Shown here: positions 36,275 through 45,059 of the stretch, one piece after another
Numbering within the stretch: position 1 is the first letter of the stretch
Layout: each line of letters begins with the position of its first letter
The notes under the pieces: model-generated
What the model was told of the DNA's origin: nothing
The model's input: only the letters and a program-made list of their open reading frames with translations
The model's database searches: none
Program-made: the position numbers and the translations under genes
DNA from: JABSOG01 sp965277695
Lineage (GTDB): Bacteria; Pseudomonadota; Gammaproteobacteria; Enterobacterales; Alteromonadaceae
DNA: 64,000 nucleotides
Reading direction: 5' to 3'
NCBI GenBank assembly: GCA_965277695.1
Contig: CBDIDQ010000021.1
Coordinates: forward strand, 1-64,000

Positions 36275-39200
36275 AACCCCATTGCTCAGGCAACGCAAAA
36301 CGCTTATTAGCAGCAGTCAAAACAAACCCAGCCCAATACAGAGGATGGCGATAAAGCTTATGCCGGGAGAACTTCACTTTGGTCAAATTCAGCGCTTTGA
36401 CGCTATTGCCATTGTGTTGTTTAAGGTAGGTGTAGAAGGTTTTCATAAACTCGGCGGTAGGTTTATCTGGAATAGACCATAAGGTGCTGATCACCGACCC
36501 GGCACCTTGTGACAACAGTCCTCGGGTCAACCCATTAAGACCTTCTCCGTTTAACTGCTTGCCAAGCAAGGTTTCACAGCCGCTCACCACCACCAACCTT
36601 GATGAAAATGGCTTACTCAACAACTCGGTCAAAGTCAAAAAACCGGGGGAATCATTGTTATGTTCATCGATTACAGATGTAGCGATGCCAACAATATCAG
36701 GGGTACTCTCACTGAAATAACCATGAGAAGCGATATGTAAGATGCCCGCATTGCGCATATCATCAGACATCAACATTTTGTTGGTGGCTGCAACGCCCAT
36801 CACTATTTTAACTTTTGCCCCGGCATAGATTTCACCAATAGCAGCAGCCTCTTTAGCGGTTGATGGTAAACGCGACAAGGACTTGGCCCAACTACGGAAT
36901 TGGTCAGGTTCAACGCTATTACGCTCACCTTTGAGGAACCTTTCTTTATCAAACACCGGATCGGCAAATACTGCAATATCGTATTTATGCGGTCGCTCTG
37001 TAGGTAGATTATCGGCAAAATATTCACCAGCAGAATAAGCCCGAACAATCTCATATTTGCTTACCAAAGGTTTATATCGAGCCGCAATAACCGCGATATT
37101 CAATGCAGAGAACGGAATTGTATTTAAAATATCATCATGAACAATGATCAAACGACGATAAGTGCCCTTGCTAAGCATCTTTAATGGCAACAATTTAGTC
37201 AGTGTTCTTATCGCGCCCTCTGGCACCAACTGCTGTTTTTTTAGCGCCGAAATCAAACGCTGACCCTGCGCCATCAATACATCACGGTCTGGAATATCCA
37301 TCACCTGCCAACCATCCGCTGTGATCACAAAAGCAAAGGTAATATTATCCCGAACATAGTAGCGAATAAACATTTCAGTAGGCTGCAACTTCGCCTGTAT
37401 CTCATCGATGGATAAATAAGCCAAATCCGCATCCGCCTCACTCCCCGCCAACTGCGGGGCATAAGTCAAATAAGCCTCTCTAGCATCATCAGCATGATTC
37501 ATTGCCTGTTTTTTTGCGCTCTTACTCTCAGCACTGACAATCAAGCGCTCAGCCTGTAAACTTCTTTCCCACAGCAATATCAACTGCTGATCTTTTTCGC
37601 TGCTTTTCGCTGCGTTGTTTTTCGAAATACTGTTTTGTGCCAGCATATACCGTCGCTCACGCAGGTTAATCGCATGATTTTGCGCCAGAATTTGAAACAC
37701 TTTTTGTTGTAATTGTTGATGACCCGCCCGCTGGCCCAACTGCATTAATGCAGCAATATACTGACTAACCAAACCATCGGTTTTGTTAGTCCATGCCGGA
37801 CCCAATTTTGCGGTATCCAGACTTTGACGGACCTTTTCAATCTCGGCAATGGCAGCATCAGCAAAAGCAGTAAGGTGTTCAACATCACCGGATTTTAAGC
37901 TGTGCTCTATCTGTAAGCGGGTTAATTCAAGTCGATGCTCAGGTGAGATTTTGTCCTTAAACTCAGTTTGAATACGATTTAGGTGCGCAAGCGAAACCTC
38001 GTTATTACCCTCATGCCAAGCGATTTTAGCGAAGATAATCAGTGAATCAATAATGTCGTTTGCCAACACAATGTCGCCGGGTAGATTTAGTGCACGTTCA
38101 GCGGATAGTTTCGCCAGCCCAAAATCACCTGCGAGAAAGTAATCTCGGCTCAGTTCAATTAACAGACGTGCCGCATGTTCATTAGAAACAGTTTTGAAAT
38201 AAGTCAGGCTTTTGCTGTGGTAATCGATTGCGAGTTTCAGGTTGCCCTGCTCTCTGGCTATTTTGCCGAGACCTTTGTAGACAGTTGCTTCGCCATGTTT
38301 GGCACCACCATCTTGATATATTTTCAGCGCCCGCTGATAGAATCGTTTTGCCGATTCATTATCGCCTAACATACTATTGATAACGGCCATGTTATTGTGG
38401 AAATTGGCCTTGGTATGCGCTCGATTGGTGGAGTTCACCAATGATAGGGCTTGTCGTAATGTGTGTTGTGCTTTAGCGAGTTGACCACTAAACCGATAGT
38501 TTAGAGACAAATGATTTAATATTTCTAGTATTCTATCTTTAGCACCTGCTCTTTGACTATACTCTAGCGCCAGCAAAAGCACTTTCTCCCCCTGTACAAA
38601 ATCTCCTTTAAAAGCATAATAAGTCCAAAGATAATTTAAAAAATTCGCCTGTAATTCATAATCACCAAACTGACTGACTACTTGATTAGCCTGCTCAATA
38701 AACATTTTTCCTTTGTCGATTTCAGCCGAACTTCCCCGAAGGTGCCCGCGAAGGATATATGCCAATCCATAATTGCCACGAACTTGCGCTTGTGCCAATA
38801 CAACAGCATGGGACATATTCGCTCCGACTTCAAAATCAGCTACCAATTTTTCATACAATTCGGTCGCCATTTCACGCTTATCCAGCTCTAACATCGCATC
38901 AGCCTGAATCCATTTCAGTTTGAACGCCAACTGATCTTTTAACTTGCCTTTATGCACTAATGCTTTGTCAGCAATATCAAAAGCGGCCTGAAATTGCTCA
39001 TCTGCTAATAACATACGGCCATAAATCGACACGGCCTGAGCATATAACGTTGAACCAGATGGTAATTTGTTGATCGTTTTTTTTAATAATAATGATGACT
39101 TAGCCTGATTAGCCTCATCGCCCTTCTCCCAAAGCCTAGCAGCTTGATGCAGTCGATTAAAATGTGCTCTGTTAGCTTTTACATCACGAGCAGGGATTTC

Positions 39201-39536
39201 GTTAATCTTCCACTGTAGGGCATAACCTGACTTGTGAGCATCACGAATAAGTATTTGATAGTTTCTGGATTGCTTAGATGATTCGAATAGAACAAATTCG
39301 CAGGCGAGCCGCGATTCTGGGCCATTTTGAATGGAGATCAAACGATCACCGAGCAGTACAGCGATATCAGCGTCATTATTATTGTCACTTAACTGAAACA
39401 CTCGGGTTGAGTTTGGCGTAACAGTGACTTTTGCCGCGATTTTCCAGTCTGACAAGTCAATGGCCGTAGCTGACCAGGACAATAACAACAGCCACCAGAC
39501 GCTACGGAAAATGGTTTTTATCTGTTTTTTGATCAA
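36258..39536 (-). CDS. Exported TPR - CHAT (caspase-like) protease
   Basis: 1092 residues, TTG start; no ATG precedes the signal peptide (about 8-26, WWLLLLSWSATA). The first 120 residues contain a short beta-rich part. About 125-620 is a long array of TPR-type helical repeats (for example FHNNMAVINSMLGDNESAKRF and YKGLGKIAREQGNLKLAIDY). The C-terminal 380 residues are a CHAT domain of the caspase/separase clan, with catalytic His938 (LHIASHGYF) and Cys987 (VVVSGCETL) and a downstream STLWSIPD segment. CHAT proteases act as activated executioner or processing enzymes, usually gated by partners that bind the TPRs. The signal peptide would place it in the periplasm or at the cell surface. It is the last gene of the minus-strand group that begins with an ECF sigma factor, 39 bases after the 136-residue gene. 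The substrate is unknown; the neighbouring products are candidates. Confidence 0.9.
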   Translation of the reverse strand: MIKKQIKTIFRSVWWLLLLSWSATAIDLSDWKIAAKVTVTPNSTRVFQLSDNNNDADIAVLLGDRLISIQNGPESRLACEFVLFESSKQSRNYQILIRDAHKSGYALQWKINEIPARDVKANRAHFNRLHQAARLWEKGDEANQAKSSLLLKKTINKLPSGSTLYAQAVSIYGRMLLADEQFQAAFDIADKALVHKGKLKDQLAFKLKWIQADAMLELDKREMATELYEKLVADFEVGANMSHAVVLAQAQVRGNYGLAYILRGHLRGSSAEIDKGKMFIEQANQVVSQFGDYELQANFLNYLWTYYAFKGDFVQGEKVLLLALEYSQRAGAKDRILEILNHLSLNYRFSGQLAKAQHTLRQALSLVNSTNRAHTKANFHNNMAVINSMLGDNESAKRFYQRALKIYQDGGAKHGEATVYKGLGKIAREQGNLKLAIDYHSKSLTYFKTVSNEHAARLLIELSRDYFLAGDFGLAKLSAERALNLPGDIVLANDIIDSLIIFAKIAWHEGNNEVSLAHLNRIQTEFKDKISPEHRLELTRLQIEHSLKSGDVEHLTAFADAAIAEIEKVRQSLDTAKLGPAWTNKTDGLVSQYIAALMQLGQRAGHQQLQQKVFQILAQNHAINLRERRYMLAQNSISKNNAAKSSEKDQQLILLWERSLQAERLIVSAESKSAKKQAMNHADDAREAYLTYAPQLAGSEADADLAYLSIDEIQAKLQPTEMFIRYYVRDNITFAFVITADGWQVMDIPDRDVLMAQGQRLISALKKQQLVPEGAIRTLTKLLPLKMLSKGTYRRLIIVHDDILNTIPFSALNIAVIAARYKPLVSKYEIVRAYSAGEYFADNLPTERPHKYDIAVFADPVFDKERFLKGERNSVEPDQFRSWAKSLSRLPSTAKEAAAIGEIYAGAKVKIVMGVAATNKMLMSDDMRNAGILHIASHGYFSESTPDIVGIATSVIDEHNNDSPGFLTLTELLSKPFSSRLVVVSGCETLLGKQLNGEGLNGLTRGLLSQGAGSVISTLWSIPDKPTAEFMKTFYTYLKQHNGNSVKALNLTKVKFSRHKLYRHPLYWAGFVLTAANKRFALPEQWGSTTSE

Positions 39537-39575
39537 CGGGTTAAAGGCACCTCTTGGTTAAGCCGATGGCGTTTG

Positions 39576-39986
39576 TTAAGTTATCCAGGTCCAGTTGCTA
39601 TACTTTGTCACACCATTTTTGGACCAAGTAATAGTATCCTTAAAAACAACACGATTTTGACCATCAATAATCCGTGTTTCTTTATCTATACGCCAACTAT
39701 CCAATGACCATCCTTGCGGCTTCATGGTTATATTTGTTGCTTCCAAATAGCTTGGAAATGTATTTGTCATCTCAATCAAAATTAAATCTTCGACTACAGC
39801 AACAGCCGTACCATTCCAAGAACCTGCAACTCTCATTTTAACATACGGGGTCGGACCTTCCACAGCTGTCGTTTCTGCTGGGTAATCTTCTGTTGCTTCC
39901 GGATGATACTCTGCCAACTCCCTTTTGACTTGTGAGTAATCAACATCAATACAATGACCACTGGCATTCCAATCACTTACAGACAT
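39576..39986 (-). CDS. Small protein between peroxidase and CHAT protease, unknown
   Basis: 136 residues with an excellent ribosome site (GGAGGAAA) 6 bases before the ATG. There is no signal peptide and no TM. It is predicted to be mostly beta, with Trp- and Thr-rich strands toward the C-terminus (SWRIDKETRIIDGQNRVVF, WSKNGVTKYSNWTWIT). I recognise no family. It sits 16 bases after the peroxidase stop and 39 bases before the CHAT gene, so it is translated from the same transcript. It may be a chaperone, substrate or regulator of one of them (inference). Confidence 0.65.
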   Translation of the reverse strand: MSVSDWNASGHCIDVDYSQVKRELAEYHPEATEDYPAETTAVEGPTPYVKMRVAGSWNGTAVAVVEDLILIEMTNTFPSYLEATNITMKPQGWSLDSWRIDKETRIIDGQNRVVFKDTITWSKNGVTKYSNWTWIT

Positions 39987-40002
39987 AATTTGTTTCCTCC
40001 AA

Positions 40003-41670
40003 TCAGTTTGTTTCTTTCACAAATTTAACAAGGTCCAACATGGACAGCCGATGCATTCCTTGATAGAAACTATCCAATCCATTAAAGGCATTATTCGAAA
40101 GTTCATCATCGAATTTCTCTTCATCAGACTTCCCTTTTTTAGTTGCTTCCGGTTTTACTGGACGTTTAACTTTAAAATCCAATTCGCTCCTCAGAGCCTT
40201 GGCCCCTTTAATAGAATTCATAATAACTTCTGCGGTAATAATGCTGCCCAGCTTACCCAAGCGCATACCTCGCTGATTTAAGCTATTGTTTTCAATCAGT
40301 ATGTAAAACCATAGAGGTAATTCTTCTGGTTGTTTACCTTCTATTGTTCCTCTTATGTTTTCTTCTCCTGTGGCAGATAAATCAACACTTATTTTACCTA
40401 AAACAGTTCCTTTACAGGTTGGCTCAATAAAACTATTTTCATTCTTATTCTTTGCAGCATCATCATACAATGATGCTTCCCAGGCTAATTTGGGACGCTT
40501 ATCTCGAATCCAGTCAATTGCCTCACCCCCTGTCGGCACTTTCCCATCAATATTCGCTTTCAAGTTCAAGCCGACAATATGCCGAGTAAACCCATTGCCA
40601 GGCATTTTTCCCATAGGTGAAGCGATTCGCAGATCAATTTTACTTGCAAACTGCATATCCTCGTTTTCTTTTATGCTACGACCAAAAAACAGCGACCAAT
40701 CAACAACTTTTTCCTTTTGAATATCCGCAGCATGGTCAGTAATAAATAAATCCGCTAAACCAACGGCCTTATCACCTGGCTGTAATTGGTACTGCCTACG
40801 AACCATACTATGACCAAATCGAAATACAGCATGACTAAACTCGACAGGTATTTTTTCAAAAGGCTTATCATCTGAGTTATAGATAAAGCCCCCTTCGCCT
40901 TCCAGCATCCCGTTCTTCCCAAGACAATATAAATTGTAGATCTCAGGATCAAGCACATGGTATAAAAAGTCATCAACCACAATCCGTTGAAACACTGAAA
41001 CGACAAACTTTTTAGCACATCCAAATCTTTTATCTTTTGCTGTGGTAGCAAAAAACTTGTCAACAACTTTATTATGAAAGCGTAACCAAAACAGGTGAAG
41101 CTGCGAAATCAACACATTTTCGTCGTTACGTAATTCAGGTATTCTGGGATCAGTGTCACCCCGTAATAAATCTTCACCTTCATAATAAAAAGATCTATTC
41201 GCCATTTCACCGACTGAGTTACCTAAAATGAATTTACCCTCTAAGCTGATAATACCATCCTCGTCCAGAAACTTATCATCGCCATATAAGCTATCCAGAT
41301 TTAAAAAGGGTGTAACATCCGCACCATTTTGCCTAGGAAATCGATTATTAGTACTTGGCACTATATCGTGAGATATCATTTGACCTATATAAGTGAGACC
41401 AGCCGGAATACGCCCATCGCTAGGAATGGCAGATCCCATTTCAAGGCATAGCTTAGTAATCGACTCCAAATGCAAGAAACTATCGTCTGCTTTTCGTGGA
41501 TCAAAAAGCCACGCAAACTCTAAGTGCTCGTCGCTAATAGAGCCATCATCAGGTGGGGGCAGTACTTCTCCACCTCCTTTTCCAGAAGTGGATAATGCTT
41601 TATCGTCTTCCTTTAAATCAGCCTTCTTTAGGCCATTTTTTGCTCCTTCTTTTCCATTATTATCGCTCAT
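40003..41670 (-). CDS. Animal-type haem peroxidase
   Basis: 555 residues; the start is placed at the ATG with GGAGAAC upstream, because the in-frame codons before it lie in the spacer. The first 45 residues are polar and low in complexity. The peroxidase domain then shows the family landmarks: distal His101 in GQMISHDI, the substrate/Ca region LDSLYG, the DTDPRIPEL segment with its Arg, LHLFWLRFHNK, and proximal haem ligand His287 in FSHAVFRFGHSMV. Members use H2O2 to oxidise halides or organic substrates, and bacterial examples are rarely characterised. No signal peptide is visible, so the enzyme is either cytoplasmic or exported by an unrecognised route. It is the third gene of the ECF sigma operon, a plausible oxidative output of that regulon (inference). 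Confidence 0.9.
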   Translation of the reverse strand: MSDNNGKEGAKNGLKKADLKEDDKALSTSGKGGGEVLPPPDDGSISDEHLEFAWLFDPRKADDSFLHLESITKLCLEMGSAIPSDGRIPAGLTYIGQMISHDIVPSTNNRFPRQNGADVTPFLNLDSLYGDDKFLDEDGIISLEGKFILGNSVGEMANRSFYYEGEDLLRGDTDPRIPELRNDENVLISQLHLFWLRFHNKVVDKFFATTAKDKRFGCAKKFVVSVFQRIVVDDFLYHVLDPEIYNLYCLGKNGMLEGEGGFIYNSDDKPFEKIPVEFSHAVFRFGHSMVRRQYQLQPGDKAVGLADLFITDHAADIQKEKVVDWSLFFGRSIKENEDMQFASKIDLRIASPMGKMPGNGFTRHIVGLNLKANIDGKVPTGGEAIDWIRDKRPKLAWEASLYDDAAKNKNENSFIEPTCKGTVLGKISVDLSATGEENIRGTIEGKQPEELPLWFYILIENNSLNQRGMRLGKLGSIITAEVIMNSIKGAKALRSELDFKVKRPVKPEATKKGKSDEEKFDDELSNNAFNGLDSFYQGMHRLSMLDLVKFVKETN

Positions 41671-41739
41671 ATCGTTCTCCCCAATATTGCTCTGCGTCAA
41701 ACACAAAGCAACATCAAGGCTAACTTTGTAAATTGACGA

Positions 41740-42438
41740 TTAGTTATGCCGAACACTAAAATAATATGTCTCCGGCGTCGATTGACTGCCAACGGCTTTG
41801 GCCGTTACCACATAATCACCCGGGGGATAAACAACACTAAGCAATGTCAGCTTAATATCACCTGAGGGCATGGCCTCAAAGACCTGCGGCGGTAGCAGTC
41901 TTGTTTGGGTGATGGCGTTAACAATTTCGATTTCAAATGCGGTTGCCTGCGAGTCGCTGGTTTGCACACTGATCTCAAAATAGCGATCAGTTGGCAAAGG
42001 CGTCACTACTGGTGCATCTTTCACTTCATCGTCGCCACCTCTGGCTGAATAAAGCAAAATGTGTTGAATATTCACCATCACCGCTGGGTCTGATGAGTCA
42101 TGGTCAGTACTTTTATCAAAATCATTAGCAACATCAAAAGTACTGTAAACAAAGGATAAACTGACCACACAAATCAATAATGTCGCAAAGCTGGCAAATA
42201 ATGGTGTATTGAAAAACCAATATTTTTTAACTACTTGTTTAACTTGCGACTCAGCACTTTTCACCGCCTCCGGCATCGTCCTGATTAACAAACTGTCCAA
42301 TTCAAGCTGTTCAATAAGTGCTGGTTGGTCCATCAGATACTCTTCAAACGCCACACTTTCCTCAGGCGTCAGTTGTCCGCGCAAATATTTTGCGATGATA
42401 TCGTTATGATCGATATAAACTTTGTCCATTGTAAACAT
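41740..42438 (-). CDS. Membrane-bound anti-sigma factor-like protein
   Basis: 232 residues. The start is taken at ATG 42436-42438 behind a GGGGGGA stretch; a TTG overlapping the sigma stop (42442-42444) and an ATG at 42429 are alternatives. The N-terminal 50 residues (IIAKYLRGQLTPEESVAFEEYL) match the usual cytoplasmic anti-sigma helix pattern without a zinc-binding HxxxCxxC motif. One TM (about 78-98, TLLICVVSLSFVYS) is followed by a periplasmic region of about 130 residues predicted as beta (TDRYFEISVQTSD and YVVTAKAVG). It is co-directional with the ECF sigma gene immediately upstream and effectively overlaps it, as expected for a sigma/anti-sigma pair. It would hold the sigma factor at the membrane until an envelope signal is sensed. 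Confidence 0.75.
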   Translation of the reverse strand: MFTMDKVYIDHNDIIAKYLRGQLTPEESVAFEEYLMDQPALIEQLELDSLLIRTMPEAVKSAESQVKQVVKKYWFFNTPLFASFATLLICVVSLSFVYSTFDVANDFDKSTDHDSSDPAVMVNIQHILLYSARGGDDEVKDAPVVTPLPTDRYFEISVQTSDSQATAFEIEIVNAITQTRLLPPQVFEAMPSGDIKLTLLSVVYPPGDYVVTAKAVGSQSTPETYYFSVRHN

Positions 42439-42440
42439 AT

Positions 42441-43280
42441 TCAACTATCCCCCCGTCTAATATATTGACCTTGCAAGGGCACGAAGCTGTTATTTCCCAC
42501 TACCTGTTGAATTAAGTGCGGCGAAGGTTTTAATCCTTCCATCAATGACAAAATATTTTTGTGATTTTGTCCACCAAGCGAAGATCGCCCCGCTTGGGTT
42601 TCGATTTGACTTTGGCTTTGACTGGCAGCATAAATTGCGCTAGAAAAAGCAAGAATCAACAATAGTGATTCGAAGGATACGGTATCAGCAAAAGCACCAC
42701 CGCACTTATACGCTATCAACTGTTTTAATCGGCCTCTGGCCCGGTGTAATACCTTGTCGAAATTGTCGGCAGTGATCGACAAAGCGGCGCAGATTTCCAC
42801 TTTGTCCTTTTCGTAAATAAAGAAGTTAATCAAAATCTCTCGATCACGTGAAACGTTCATCTCATCAATCAACTGGCGCACCAGTTTTACTGCATTTTGG
42901 GAATATAACATGCGATACAAATTAGGACTATTGTCCGGCACCTGAATATTGAAATCTGAGGTATTGTGAGTATCCCGACGGGTTGTCTTGCGATAATGTG
43001 CAATCAACAGGTTAACGCCAACTTGACGAATAAATGCGGCTAATGCTAAGGGGTTTTCAACTTCGCCATTACGCGCTTTGTTGATCACCACAATAAAAGT
43101 GTCCTGCGCGATATCTGCTGCAAGATCAGGATCTTGTGAACGACGATTGAGAATAAAGTACAATCCCCGCCAATAACGCATGACTAAGGTCTGCTCTGCT
43201 GATTGTTGCTTGTCACGAATTTGTTGAAGTAACGTTGCGTCACTTAGCTCGGGCTGTCCAAAAGGTCCACTCTCATTCAT
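42441..43280 (-). CDS. ECF-type RNA polymerase sigma factor with C-terminal hydrophobic extension
   Basis: 279 residues, ATG start; a TTG one codon upstream is possible. Region 2 is at about 25-90 (LVMRYWRGLYFIL, DLAADIAQDTFIVVI, FIRQVGVNLLIAHYRK). Region 4 is at about 135-190 (DREILINFFIYEKDKVEICAALSITADNFDKVLHRARGRLKQL), giving the two-domain ECF layout. An additional tail of about 80 residues follows, with a hydrophobic stretch near 200-218 (FESLLLILAFSSAIYAA) that could be a TM helix or bind the anti-sigma. Most ECF factors end soon after region 4, so this is a distinctive subtype. It heads the operon with the anti-sigma, peroxidase, small protein and CHAT genes and probably drives its own promoter. 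No clear ECF -35/-10 pair was identified by eye. Confidence 0.88.
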   Translation of the reverse strand: MNESGPFGQPELSDATLLQQIRDKQQSAEQTLVMRYWRGLYFILNRRSQDPDLAADIAQDTFIVVINKARNGEVENPLALAAFIRQVGVNLLIAHYRKTTRRDTHNTSDFNIQVPDNSPNLYRMLYSQNAVKLVRQLIDEMNVSRDREILINFFIYEKDKVEICAALSITADNFDKVLHRARGRLKQLIAYKCGGAFADTVSFESLLLILAFSSAIYAASQSQSQIETQAGRSSLGGQNHKNILSLMEGLKPSPHLIQQVVGNNSFVPLQGQYIRRGDS

Positions 43281-43390
43281 CAATACCGATGCCTTATCAT
43301 TTTTGCAGCTTCCTAAAGGATAGCCTATTTAGTGTCCGTTAGAGTGTGGTGTGTTTTTTTGTCCAAATCTGACTAACTAGCTTGCCCACA

Positions 43391-43543
43391 AAAGTGGTGT
43401 CGTTTTTTAGGCTTTTAAATCAAAAAGTGGTGTCATTTTCTAGGGTTTTCAATCAAAAAGTGGTGTCGTTTTCTAGGATTTTGAGCAAAAAAGTGATGTC
43501 GATTTCTAGGGTTTTCAATCAAAAAGTGATGTCGTTTATTTGC
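43391..43543 (+). repeat. 33-bp tandem repeat array upstream of a DUF4143-type ATPase
   Basis: Just over four and a half units, beginning at 43391, 43424, 43457, 43490 and 43523. The common core is AAAGTGRTGTCGTTTTCTAGG followed by an AT-rich spacer. Because 33 is a multiple of three, a TTG-initiated frame (43382-43567) is open and would encode KVVSFSRVFNQ repeats, but there is no ribosome site and the peptide looks like a by-product. The array fills most of the 334-base gap between the sigma gene and the ATPase gene. It could be repeated protein-binding sites, a relic of a transposon end, or a slippage array. Confidence 0.8.
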
Positions 43544-43614
43544 TTATTATTGCTTTTAGCCCTTTAAAAACCTAGACTAAGAGAAGATTCTATAACAACC
43601 AATAATCAACCGCT

Positions 43615-44943
43615 ATGTACAGAAGCTTACTCAGCCAACTTATTGACTGGAAAAATCAGCCCGACAGAATGCCGTTATTAGTTGACGGTGCCAGACAAGT
43701 CGGTAAATCATATTTGTTGGAACACTTGTTTGGTCGCCAACATTTTAAGCAAGTGGTCAAACTCGACTTTTTATCCGATCCAACCCTGAGTGAACTCTTC
43801 GCGGGTTCGAAAAACCCCAATGATATTCTCAGCAAATTGCAAATTCTGCGTAGTATTGATTTTAATCCACTAACCGATTTATTACTGCTGGACGAAATTG
43901 GCGAATGCCAACACGCCATCGACTCACTGAAGTATTTTCAAGAGCAAAGAGCCGATATTTTTGTTTGTGCATCTGGTTCAAATATTGGCTTGCTGGGCAG
44001 CTTCCCGGTGGGAAAAATACAGGAGTATCATCTTCACCCAATGAATTTCGAAGAATTCGTTATTGCCCACAACAATCCCCACTTAACCGAGGCTTTTCAA
44101 CAAGGTAGCCGTAGCGATATCGTGCATCAAAAATTATGGCCATTATTACTCGACTATTATTTTGTTGGTGGGATGCCAAAAGCTGTGCACACTTGGATCA
44201 ACGGTGATCACAGCAAAATCAATGCGCTGGCGAATAAAGTCAGAAGAATTCAACGAGACCTGATCAACGGATACATCCGTGATTTTGGCAAATTTGCCAG
44301 CAACAAAGCTGCCGCAATGCACATTGAACGAGTGTTTCGCAACATTCCAGTACAGCTGGCCAAAGAAATGGAAGGTTCGGTCGGACGTTACCAATTCAAT
44401 GGCGTTATCCCCAAAAAAAGCGGCTATCAGGACCTGCAAGGGCCGATAGCATTTTTAGTCAAAGCACGGCTGGCATCAAAAAATTACACTATCGAAGGCG
44501 CTGTACACAGCCCATTAAGCACTTTGGCATCACCAAATCGGTTTAAATTATTCCTTCATGATATCGGTTTGTTACATTGTATGCTCGAACTTAACTATTC
44601 CACCATTAAGCTGCAAAACTTTGATTTTAAAGGCTATATGGCCGAAAATTTTGTCCAAAATGAAGTACTCACACTAGATTTAAGCCACACTTATTCATGG
44701 AAAAGCCAACGCATGGCTGAACTGGAATTTTTATTTACCCGCGCTGACGGCGAAGTGATCCCGGTGGAGGTAAAAAGTGGCAAACGCACACAGGCAAAAA
44801 GCCTTAATAGCTATATTGAAAAATACCAGCCCGTTGCAGCCTATAAATTCACCGCCAACATTGGCGGATTCAGGCAAGATAAATTACATACACTGCCACT
44901 GTATTATGCCCACTTCCATTTGCAGCAGTTGATTGATGATTAA
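43615..44943 (+). CDS. DUF4143-family AAA ATPase
   Basis: 442 residues. Walker A is GARQVGKS (about 24-31) and Walker B is LLLLDEIGE (about 89-97). Next come the sensor segment FVCASGSNIGLLGSFPVGK and the LHPMNFEEFV motif typical of AAA_14/DUF4143 proteins. The C-terminal DUF4143 part ends with an archaeo-eukaryotic or PD-(D/E)xK-like fold signature: ELEFLFTRADGEVIPVEVKSGKRTQAKSLNSY. These proteins are common, often laterally transferred, and of unproven function; an ATP-driven DNA-related activity is usually supposed. It is monocistronic, preceded by the 33-bp repeat array. Nothing looks truncated. Confidence 0.9.
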   Translation: MYRSLLSQLIDWKNQPDRMPLLVDGARQVGKSYLLEHLFGRQHFKQVVKLDFLSDPTLSELFAGSKNPNDILSKLQILRSIDFNPLTDLLLLDEIGECQHAIDSLKYFQEQRADIFVCASGSNIGLLGSFPVGKIQEYHLHPMNFEEFVIAHNNPHLTEAFQQGSRSDIVHQKLWPLLLDYYFVGGMPKAVHTWINGDHSKINALANKVRRIQRDLINGYIRDFGKFASNKAAAMHIERVFRNIPVQLAKEMEGSVGRYQFNGVIPKKSGYQDLQGPIAFLVKARLASKNYTIEGAVHSPLSTLASPNRFKLFLHDIGLLHCMLELNYSTIKLQNFDFKGYMAENFVQNEVLTLDLSHTYSWKSQRMAELEFLFTRADGEVIPVEVKSGKRTQAKSLNSYIEKYQPVAAYKFTANIGGFRQDKLHTLPLYYAHFHLQQLIDD

Positions 44944-45059
44944 CTCAAACCGAGTAACAGCGCTCACACTGTTTAGCCTCCTCAACTTGCTTATCACCGC
45001 CAAACAATTGATTTATCAAGCTTAATACGCTAAACCTAATGAAAATCAAGGGGTTTACA

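Noticed and set aside
43391..43543. The 33-bp array as a CRISPR
   Set aside because: There are no distinct variable spacers; the whole unit repeats with point differences, and no cas gene is near.
43382..43567. A 61-codon frame across the 33-bp repeats
   Set aside because: It is open only because the repeat length is a multiple of three; it has a TTG start, no ribosome site and a peptide made of repeats.
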